DNA from: Vitis vinifera
Lineage: Eukaryota > Streptophyta > Magnoliopsida > Vitales > Vitaceae
Direction: 5' to 3'
NCBI RefSeq assembly: GCF_030704535.1
Contig: NC_081813.1
Location: 5,355,001-5,419,000, forward strand
DNA length: 64,000 nucleotides
The notes below the pieces were generated by a model. It did not search any database and was not told where the DNA came from. It was given only the letters and a program-made list of their open reading frames with translations. Within the stretch, counting starts at the first letter, position 1. Every line of letters begins with the position of its first letter. Below, in pieces: positions 45,606-55,900 of this stretch. A program made the position numbers and the translations under genes.

Positions 45606-48600
45606 ATCTGGTATCAGAGCCCCATCACGAGGCCTGATTGTGAGAGAAAAGAAACCGCAGTTTCTTGTAGAGAGAAAGAGTGAAAAGAGACTAAGATAAG
45701 AGAAAGAGTGATCAAAGTATGGCAGCTGAAAGTAGTAACTTTGTTCAACCTGCAATTCCTAAGTTCGATGGCCATTATGATCATTGGTCTATGCTTATGG
45801 AAAATTTTCTTCGTTCAAAGGAGTATTGGAGCCTGGTCGAGAATGGAATCCCTGCTGCAGCAGAAGGAATAGAGCCTACTGAAGCTCAACAGAAGGCAAT
45901 TGCAGATCACAAGTTGAAAGACTTGAAGGTCAAGAATTATCTGTTCCAAGCCATAGATCGAAACATTATGGAGACCATTCTCAATAAAGAGACTGGTAAG
46001 CATATTTGGGACTCTATGAAGCAGAAGTACCAAGGTTCCACAAGAGTCAAAAGGGCACAACTTCAAGCACTTCGAAGGGAGTTCGAGGTTCTGCAAATGA
46101 AAGAGGGTGAAAGTGTTGATGAGTATTTTGCTCGAACACTCACCATAGCAAACAAGATGAAGATTCATGGTGAAAGCATGAAGCAAGTAGTGATCATTGA
46201 AAAGATCCTGAGATCAATGACTTCAAGGTTTGACTATGTTGTGTGTTCAGTTGAAGAGTCTAATGATTTAGACACTTTAACCATTGATGAGTTGCAGAGT
46301 AGCTTGTTGGTTCATGAGCAGAGGATGAATGGGCATGGAAGAGATGAGCAGGCATTGAAGGTGACCTATAATGATCAAGTTGCTAGAAGAGGAGGTCGTG
46401 GTCGTGGAGCTTTTCGAGGAAGGGGCAGGCAAGCATTCAACAAAGCTATAGTTGAGTGCTACAAGTGTCATCAATTAGGGCACTTTCAATATGAGTGTCC
46501 TAAATGGGAGAAGGGAACACATTATGCAGAACTTGATGAGAAAAATGAGATGTTATTGATGTCGTATGTGGAGCTTAACCAATCAAGGAAAGAAGATGTT
46601 TGGTTTCTTGACTCGGGGTGCAGCAATCATATGTGTGGAAATAAGCTGTGGTTCTCGGATCTTGATGAGGAATTCCGGCAATCTGTAAAGCTCGGGAACA
46701 ATTCCAAGATGACTGTATTGGGAAAGGGGAACATTAGAATGCAAGTTGCTGGAGTTACTCAGGTAATTACAGATGTTTTCTATATTCCTGAGTTGAGAAA
46801 CAATTTGCTAAGTGTTGGACAATTGCAAGAGAAAGGAGTGGCTATTCTGATCCAACATGGAGAATGCAGAGTCTATCATCCTGAGAAAGGGCTCATTATG
46901 CAAACATCAATGTTTGCAAATAGGATGTTCATACTGCCCGTAAGAGTTATGCCAAAAGCTCCCACTTGTTTTCAAATAACTCTTGAAGACAATACACACC
47001 TCTGGCATTGTAGATATGGGCACCTAAGCTTTAAGGGTCTCAGAACATTGCAGTATAAGGAGATGGTGAGAGGGTTACCACAACTGAAAGCATCATCTAA
47101 AGTATGCATTGATTGCATGGTGGGAAAGCAACACAGGGACGCAATTCCAAAAAGGAGCTTGTGGAGAGCATCACAGAGGTTACAGTTGGTACATGCTGAC
47201 ATTTGTGGACCCATCAAACTTGTCTCCAACAGTAAAAAGAGGTACCTTATTAGCTTTATTGATGATTATAGTCATAAGGTATGGATATATTTTCTTACGG
47301 AGAAGTCTGAAGCTTTTACTACCTTCAAGAATTACAAAAATCTTGTTGAGAAAGAGACAAGAGCTTTTATTTGTTGTTTGCGCACAGATAGGGGTGGAGA
47401 GTTCACATCTCTCGAATTCAATGCCTTCTGCAAAACTAATGGTATTAGTAGGCAACTCACTGCAGCCTATACTCCTCAACAAAACGGAGTAGCTGAGCGC
47501 AAGAACAGGACAATCATGAACATGGTTAGAAGCATGTTATCGGAGAAGCAAGTCCCAAAGAATTTCTGGCCAGAAGCAGTGAACTAGACAGCTCATGTGC
47601 TCAATAGAAGTCCTACATTGGCAGTAAAAGGCGTGACCCCTGAAGAGGCTTGGAGTGGTGTTAAACCCAATGTTGATTATTTTCAGGTTTTTGGATGCAT
47701 TGGCCATGTTCATGTGCCAGATAACAAGAGAAAGAAGTTAGATGATAAGAGCTTTCAATGTGTGTTGCTAGGGGTGAGTGAAGAGTCTAAAGCATATAGA
47801 CTTTATGATCCAGTGTCCAAGAAGATAGTTGTAAGCAGAGATGTTGTTTTCGAAGAAGATAAGTGCTGGAATTGGGGGAGGAGTAATGAAGAAGTAAGAC
47901 TTGATGTGCTTGAATGGGGAGATAGCAATGAAGAAGGGAGTGAAGATGAACAAGGTGAAGATGACGCTGAATAGGGGGTGGCAATAGAAGGAAGAGAAAG
48001 AGAGGACAATTTGTCTTCGAGTGAGTCACTTGGTTCTTTGAGTGAGTCACTTGGTGAAAATTCAGGAGTATCTGGAGAAAGCTCACAACAAGGGAGGAAC
48101 AAAAGAGTACCATTCTGGATGGAAGATTATGTGAGTGGGGGAGAATTTTCAGAAGGCGATGTTGAGCACAACTTGGTCCTATTTACCTCAACTGCAGATC
48201 CAACTACTTTTGAAGAAGCTGTTCAAAGTTCCAAGTGGAGAGCTGCAATGGACTTGGAAATAGAAGCAATAGAAAGGAATGAGACTTGGGAGCTGACGGA
48301 CTTGCCTGAAGGAGTGAAGAAGATTGGAGTAAAGTGGGTTTTCAAAACCAAACTCAATGAAAATGGCAAGGTTGACAAGTGTAAAGCTCGGTTGGTGGCA
48401 AAAGGGTATGCACAACAACATGGCATAGACTATACTGAGGTGTTTGCTCCTGTGGCCAGGTGGGATACAATTAGAATGGTGATTGCTTTAGCAGCTCGAA
48501 ATGGTTGGAGTGTGTACCAGCTTGATGTCAAAAGTGCTTTCTTACATGGTGAGCTAAATGAAGTAGTGTTTATTGAGCAACCACAGGGCTATGAGAAGAA

Positions 48601-49783
48601 AGGTGAAGAGCATAAGGTGTACAAACTAAAGAAGGCATTGTATGGGCTTAAACAAGCTCCTCGTGCATGGTATAGTCGAATTGAAGCATACTTTATCAAG
48701 GAAGGGTTTAAGAGATGCAGTTGTGATCACACATTGTTCATCAAAACAGGAAATGGAGGTAAAATTCTGATTGTTAGCTTATATGTTGATGATCTAATTT
48801 TTACTGGTAAAATGATGAGAGTATGTTTGTTAAATTCAAGAATTCTATGAAACTTGAATTTGATATGACTGATTTGGGAAAGATGAAGTATTTTCTGGGT
48901 ATGGAGGTTTTACAAAATTCTGAGGGTATTTATATTAGTCAGAAGAAGTATGCAAAAGAAGTGTTGGAGAGGTTTGGGATGGAGAAAAGTAATAGTGTGA
49001 AGAATCCCATTGTTCCTGGAGATAGATTAACGAAGAATGAAGGCGGAGTTAAGGTGGATGCTACTAAGTACAAACAATTAGTTGGAAGTCTTATGTATTC
49101 GACTGCTACAAGACTAGATTTGATGTATGTGGTGTGTCTTATTAGCATGTTCATGGCAAGTCCAACTGAGATGCATCTGCAAGCTGCGAAAAGGGTGTTA
49201 AGGTACTTGAAAGGTACTTGAAAGGTACTGTAGATTTGGGAGTTTTTTATCAGAAGGAGGGTAATGGTGAACTAATGGCATATATAGACAGTGACTATGC
49301 AGGGGATGTGGATGATAGGAAAAGTACTTTTGGCTATGTGTTTTTGCTCAGTGAAGGAGTTGTGGCATGGTCTTCTAAAAAGCAGCCTGTGGTTACTTTG
49401 TCTACTACTGAAGCAGAGTTTGTGGCAGCTGCTTCTTGTGCTTGTCAAGGAGTATGGATGAAGAGAGTACTGGAGAAGCTTGGTCATTCTCAAGGAAAGT
49501 GCACTACCGTGTTATGTGACAATAATTCTACTATAAAGTTGTCCAAAAATCCAATAATGCATGGACGCAGCAAGCACATTGATGTAAGGTTTCATTTCTT
49601 GCATGATTTGACTAGAGAGGGAGTTGTTGAGTTAAAGCACTGTGGCACACAAGAACAAGTTGCAGATATTATGACAAAACCACTCAAGTTGGATGTGTTT
49701 TTAAAGTTGCGTGAGTTACTGGGTGTGAGTGTGGTACCAAGAGTCAACTGAATGCATTATTGCAATCAGTTTAGGGAAGGAAT

Positions 49784-50029
49784 TGTTAGGATGTTCAGTT
49801 AAAGTAGTCAAAGTTGTTAGAATTTCATTCTGTTAATAGTTCCTATTTTTTGGGACATGTTGGTAGGATTTGACTATTTCCTTAGCCATTTACTACGTTC
49901 TTACGTGGGCTGTTTGTTTCCTTTTTAATCTCTTTTGTAAGGCTTATATAAGCCCATAGCTTGTTTTGAATTGAATAAGACTCATTCTCATATTGTGAGT
50001 TAATTGCATTATGTCTACAGTTTACAACA
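49784..50029 (+). repeat. 3' LTR of the young Copia
   Basis: 246 bp, about 99 percent identical to the 5' LTR; followed by the target duplication gaatc. Confidence 0.95.
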
Positions 50030-50548
50030 GAATCTCTCTGTATGGTTGATGAGAAACCTAAGGAAAATGGAGGAAAATTCTTAATTTGGGTATTTATGTT
50101 GTTTGGGTTTGGAGAAAAAAGACACGTCAACTCATATAGCTAAAATCTAAGTTGTTTACCTTATTCTTGGATCAGTGGTAGCGAGATTCATGATTTTAAT
50201 TTCCATTTTGTCTTCATTTTCCCCGTAATCAAATGGAGAATTTTGGGTTTTCTTTTTCTTTGGTTGTGTTGTTGAAGTTGGCTAAATTGAATAATTGATC
50301 ATATGTTCTTCTGGAAATGAGTTCTTCTTGAAGTATTGTTCTTGTGGGCTTTGTGTAAAATTCCACCTACTCTTTGGTTGTATCTGCAATTTTCCATTTG
50401 AGTTCTTTTGCTCAGATTTAATGAATTTTTTTCGTTGGTATGTTGATTAGTGTGAAATTTTCTGTTTGCAGGCTCTCAGTGCAAGGGAATTGGATCATAT
50501 ATTCCCAATTATAGACCCCAAAGCAAAACCAACCACCAATCACAAGGT

Positions 50549-52910
50549 TATGGTTAATTCTTCCAACTCATCCCATATGGAAGGGTTCTCTATTGATAGA
50601 CCTCCATTCTTTTTCAGAAATGATTACTTTTATTAGAAAAATAGGATGACATGGTTTTTAAAATCCATTGATCTTTGGGATGTGATCGAAGATGGTCCCC
50701 ATATGCCAACTAAAATTGAGAATGGAGTTGTTGTATCTAAACCTAAGCAAGAGTGGGATGAGGTTGACAGAAAGAAAGTTCAATCAAATGCGAAAGTTAT
50801 CCACTATTTATATTGTGCACTTGATAGAAATGAATATAACCATATTTGTCAATGTAAATCAGCTAAGGATATTTGGAGACTGTTAGAAATAATTCATGAA
50901 GGGAACAATAAAGTTAAAGAATCCAAAATTAATATTCTTATGCATAGTTATGAGTTATTTTTTATGAAAGATGATGAATCTATTATTGAGATGTTTACTA
51001 GGTTCACCAACATCATCAATGAGCTCCAGGCCTTGGGAAAAGTCTACACAGAATATGAGAAGGTGATGAAGATTCTAAGATCCCTTCCTAAGAAATGGGA
51101 AATCAAAGTGATAGTTATCCAAGAAGCTAAAGATCTCACAAAACTTCCTTTAGAGGATTTGATTGGATCCTTGATGGCATACGAAATCACCATGAAGAGT
51201 CGTCCAAAAGAGGAAGACATGAAAAAGAAAAGTATTATTTTTAAAGCCTCCATCATTGATAAAGAAGAAGAAGAAGAAGCTAGTGAAGAAGATGAGGACC
51301 TTGCACTCATCATAAGAAAATTCAAGAAGTTCATCAAGTTTGAGAAAAACAAAGAAAAGAAATTTTATCCAAGGAAAGATTCTCAAAAGAAAGAATTCTC
51401 AAATGTAGAAAAAGGAAGAAATACTTGATAATGAAGACACATGTTTCAGGGCAATTGAAGAAGATGATGAGATAAATTCTAACTCAAACCATAGAAAGTT
51501 ACAAGAAGATTTTGAAGAACTTTATGTTGATATTGAAAAACTTAATTTGAAAAATGCATCTTTCAAAAAAAAAAAAAAAAAATCCTATGTCTTGAAAATG
51601 AGCCAAATAATTTAGAAGAAAGCTTTGAAAATAATAATGGACAAAAACCCTCAAAATTCTCTTGTGGACAAAAACCCTTTGATAATTCTTACTAGTTTTG
51701 TTAAAGAGAAATCTAGTGTTAGTCCACCCACCACTTGCAATTTTTGTAGAAGAGGAGGTTACATTAGTAACACTTGTCCCCTAAGAAAATCTTTGCAAAA
51801 GACTACTACTCTTGCATAAATAAAATAAATAAATAAATAAAGTATGAGTTGCAAAGGTGAAGAGCACTAACTACTAAGGACAAAAGAAAATGTGAGTACT
51901 TAAATCATCTTAATTTGTTTTGTAGGCTCCTAGAAAAGACAAATGGTTCTTAGATAGTGGTGCTTAAGACACATGATTGGACATAAATTCAACTTTATCT
52001 TTCCCACAAAAAAAAAAAGGCGATTTGTGACCTTTGGAGACAATGAAAAAAGATGAATAGACATGGAAATGTTCTATTTGTTTATGGATTAAAGCATAAT
52101 CTTTTAAGTATTAGTCAACTTTATGATGAAGGTTTTAAAGTAATTTTTGAATCATCTCATTATATTATCAAGGATATAAAAAATAATAAAACTATTTTCA
52201 TAAGTCATAGATATGAAAATGTTTACACAATTGATATTAAAAAATAAGGGACTATGACAAATGTTTTTCATAATGCATGATGAAAATTGATTCTAGCATA
52301 AGATGTTGGGACATGCTAACACGGACCTTATCTCTTAACTCAACAAACATGAATTTGTTTTAAGTCTTTCTAAAATTAATTTTGAAAAAGATAACATTTG
52401 TGAAGCATGCCAAATGAGAAAACAAATAAAAAAATTCCTTTAAAAAAAAAAATATTCCTACTTCAAGACCTTTAAAGTTGTAGTATATAGATATTTTTGA
52501 ACCTTCTAAGACTTCTAGTCTTAAAAGAAATCCTATGCTTATGTGATTGTGGATAACTTCTCTAGATTCACTTGAGTTTTATTTTAACTCTTTAAAATGA
52601 AGTTTTTCAAGTATTTTTAAAGTTTTGCAAAAAGATTCAAAATTAGAAAGGTTATATCATTACTTGTATAAGAAATGATCATAGAAGGGAATTTAAAAAT
52701 TATGACTTTGAAACCTTTTGCAGTGAATGTGAGATTAAGCACAGTTTTTCAGCTCCTAGAATTTTTTAACAAAATAAGGTAGTTGAAAGCAAAAATAGAA
52801 TTTTGCAAGAAATGATTAAAACCATGCTAAATGAAAATGATTTGTCAAAATATTTTTAGGTGAAAACAACTAATACCGCTTGTTAAACTAAATCATGTTT
52901 TATTAAGTTT
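50549..52910 (+). mobile_element. Old Copia fragment (gag to integrase)
   Basis: Plus-strand traces: gag (about 50570-51420, with LWDVIEDGP and a KILRSLPKKWE stretch), an acidic linker, a CCHC-like knuckle (CNFCRRGGYISNTCP near 51740), a protease trace (WFLDSG near 51945), a gag-pre-integrase trace (LKHNLLSISQLYDEGFKV near 52090) and decayed integrase to about 52860. The gag type resembles SIRE-like Copia. LTRs and RT are missing, with many breaks; old. It interrupts exon 2 of the broken gene copy. Confidence 0.8.
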
Positions 52911-54320
52911 AGAAGGGCCCTGAACTAATGGCAAGAGCCATTTGTAAGAGACGATCAATAGGGTCAGTTGTGGTGGTTCTCTTTTTTGCTGGTCTTGTTG
53001 GCTGATTTTGGGCTCCCCTACCTTGATTCACTCCTTGAAGGTTTTGAGTTCCCCACTTTACTGCTTCTAATCAGTTGTCTTATGAGAAAAATTGGTTGTG
53101 AGGTTGCCTAGACGCCATCCTCCAATATAGCATACTTATCAACTCTCTAGAATAAATCATCCATCATAATAGGTGGTTTCTTAGCAATGGACTTGAAGAA
53201 AGGGGTCCTTGAGCTTATGCTCTTCTTGAAAATCTAGAGGATTGCATTTATGCTATAAGATTCCACCTCTAATATGGCATGTCCAAACTGCTTCATGAAT
53301 TCCTACAATGATTCGTTTTTTTAGCATCTTTATGTTTTGCAGCACACGTATATTATGCTTCTATCAAGCTAGTCATAAAATAATGCACAACGAAGACCTT
53401 TGAAACATCCTTGAAGGAGTTGATTGGATTCTAAGGCAACCTATGGAACCATGACAATGCTCAACCGTGCAGATTGGCCATGAAAGCTTTGCACAACAAC
53501 TAGTCATTGCTAATGTCAAGAGTCATCGCCTGTCTATAATGCATTAGGTGGTCAAATTAGTCAATCGTCCCATCATACATGGTAAATTTAGGAACCACAA
53601 ATCCTCTCGATGGCTCATAGTTAATTATGTGCACACTAAACGATCTACAAAACTTGTCATCTAAGCACTTATTCACTATACCTGATGAGGCCCTTTGCAT
53701 TAACTCCTTAGGTAGCTACTCAAACCTTGCATTCTGTATGTGACTCGAATGAGCTTCTCTGCGGGGAATGTTAGACCATATACCTAAGGCGGCAATAGTA
53801 TGGTGACCCAACACATACCCTCATGGGCACTTTTCTTTGGTAATGTCAATGGCTTCGTTTAATTGATTCTTGCTAATTAGTCACTTCATAAGGGACCTTT
53901 GTGCCATGAGCGACAAAGAGGAACTATTGGTTAATTACTCATCGTCCACCTACAATGAAGGTTCTCTTTATATTGGTAGGACTCCCGTCACTTTGCTTTG
54001 CAAATCCCTAGATTGTCCTGTTAGTTGAGCGATGACTTATTTTGCTTATGTGGCACCTAGTAGCCATCTACGCCTATAACCCTTCCTTTTCATGCCTCAA
54101 CTAAACAATGTGCTAAAGCAATAATTGTATACGTTGCTCATACTTCCCCTACATTTTCTCCATTTCCACTTACAAGGTGTTAAATCTTTCATCAATTCCC
54201 ACAAGATGGGTTACAGACTAAGTATTGGCACCCATTCCAGAGGGCATATTTGCTATTTTGCTACTTCTATAGTAGTGACTTTTGCTTGTTTACCATAGAT
54301 GATGCCAATTGTTAGTACTT
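52911..54320 (-). mobile_element. Gypsy-type retrotransposon fragment (primer-site region and gag)
   Basis: The minus strand shows decayed Gypsy gag traces between about 53690 and 52960, for example FTMYDGTID..DHLMHYRQAMTLD and ALSWFHRLP-like stretches. Upstream on that strand, ttggcatcatctatgg (near 54290-54307) resembles the tggcgccgtctgtgg junction that follows the 5' LTR in many plant Gypsy elements. Many breaks; old. Confidence 0.7.
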
Positions 54321-54765
54321 AACCAACAATTTCTTTTTCAGGCAGCTTTTTATACTCATCTACTAGTCAAACCTGCAAAAAATGTGTGTTCGAATGTTTG
54401 TCTGAGTAGACCCCTCTAATGCCTAAGTTAGCTTTGGAGAATTTTTAGCAGAGTTTTTATGAGTAAGAGCGTGTACCTTTCCTTTAGTATCTAATGTGTT
54501 TTTATAGTGAGTGGTCTATAATGTTGCTTGTGCCTTTATGATTACCATTTACTACAACTTTAATGCATAAGACTTAATTATTAGTTATTAGTAAGAGCGG
54601 GCTATTTATGTTGTGTAACAATTATCTATCTTTCACAAAATGCATAACAATCACATTTTTTACTTCATTGCCTAGGTGTACGTCATTTAATTAATGAGTT
54701 CTGGTCAAGTACAATGTTGAACTAATGATTCATTCAAATAAGGATATCCAGATGGATGTCAACTT
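54312..54765 (-). repeat. Possible 5' LTR of the Gypsy fragment
   Basis: It begins (plus strand) tgttagtac next to the primer-site-like sequence. The far end is not clear, so the boundary at about 54765 is a guess. Confidence 0.4.
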
Positions 54766-55039
54766 CTAGTGCCCGTAGCAACGATCCATAATTTTAAATC
54801 TATTGTCATAATATTAATAAATAAATTGACTATGATAATAATTTGAGAGAAGAGAATAATATCATTAAAAAAATAAAGATATTAACATTTTCCATTAATA
54901 ATATATATTTTAAATGAATTAGTAATGGATATAAACACTAATATTTTTTATTTTATTAACCATTTTTATGAAAATAAATCCATAAAAGGAGACACTTAAA
55001 AAAAGAAAAAAAAAAGTGAGACTTTTGCTCAAATGTTTG
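54766..55039. other. AT-rich intergenic
   Basis: No gene or repeat recognised. Confidence 0.4.
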
Positions 55040-55900
55040 TAAAATTCTAGATAGAGCTTCAATATTCATTCTGTTCTCTGCGGGCTCAGGTTGGGCTTCA
55101 AATCAAAGCCCAAAAACTAGTTATCCCACAATAAAAATGACAAATCCGGCCCAAAAAATCCAATGGGCCCCTTAATCAGGGCCACCAGGGCCAATTGTTG
55201 AGTGGGTCCATGGGAAAAAAATGGTTCAAAAGAGTGTACTTAGTGGAAAAAGGGCCTTCTCTTTTTGTTAAAATGTTCAAACCCCAATCATTAACCAAAT
55301 CACCTTGTCCTTAGTTTTGAATTTTTGAAGGTCCAACTTTACTCTATATTTTTACCATAATACCCTTCTCCTTTATTTATTTATTTATTTCATTATAAAT
55401 AAATTTGGTTGTTTGTAATAAATTGTGACATTTATTATAATTTTATAAGTAACATTCTATTTAATTTCCAATTCAATTTTGTTTTTCTCTTTTAATTTCA
55501 AATATTAATTTTGATTAATTATTACCTTGTCATATTTTAAATATTTAATAACATCTCTCAATAATTTTTTTTCCATCAATTACCCTTTTCTAATTGAAAA
55601 GTACTTTTTCAGTTATTTAAAATTTTTAACTATATATGGTATTAAAAACATTCAGAGGGCAATTGTGTCTTTTCAGGATATCCTATTCTGGTGGAGGTGA
55701 GACTTACGTGAGAAAGGATTAATTGCGGTGGGGCATGATATCTAGCCGTTACAGCATCCACCGTTTGCCAATGTGGCAGCCAAAATTTGAAATGTTGGGT
55801 CTTTATACTTTTTTAAATAACTTGACCGTTACAGTCTTCTTCAGCAAAATCACCCACTCCATTTATCACAATCTTCTGCACACCAGAGTTCCCAACAACA
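55040..55900 (+). promoter_or_regulatory. Upstream region of the HNH/coiled-coil gene (right copy of the duplication)
   Basis: Matches 43655-45193. Two AACGGYYA cores lie on the minus strand: TAGCCGTT at 55743-55750 and TGACCGTT at 55823-55830. These have the form of the M-phase-specific activator (MSA) core bound by three-repeat MYB factors. A TATA-like tttttaaataa (about 55810-55820) lies between them and the ATG. Confidence 0.5.

Larger units (their letters stand above)
45360..50029 (+). mobile_element. Young Copia LTR-retrotransposon, almost whole
   Basis: 4.67 kb with two 246-bp LTRs (45360-45605 and 49784-50029) that differ at only about two sites, and a 5-bp target duplication gaatc (45355-45359 and 50030-50034). 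The primer site tggtatcagagcc lies at about 45609, and a purine-rich tract sits just before the 3' LTR. Domains in Copia order: gag (about 45720-46430), CCHC knuckle (near 46460-46500), protease D-S-G-C-S-N-H-M (near 46610), integrase (about 47000-47720), reverse transcriptase (about 48200-48900, with YVDDL), RNase H (about 49270-49700). It is nearly whole with roughly four breaks. Two LTR differences suggest an insertion within about the last million years, depending on the rate assumed. Confidence 0.95.
45194..50548 (+). pseudogene. Broken partial copy (exons 1-2) of the HNH/coiled-coil gene at 55901
   Basis: Exon 1 (45194-45333; MDFAFSKEEVAIDEGLG...ILQQHE) keeps a consensus donor, HE|GTAAGA. 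It lacks the first ATG of the intact gene (ACG at that place) and a short in-frame stretch (YAKAYAK-like region). A young Copia (45360-50029) sits in intron 1. Exon 2 begins at 50472 (ALSARELDHIFPIIDPKAKP) and breaks off near 50548 into another Copia fossil. Exons 3-7 are absent. It lacks the HNH core and the coiled coil, so it is not expected to work. Confidence 0.88.
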
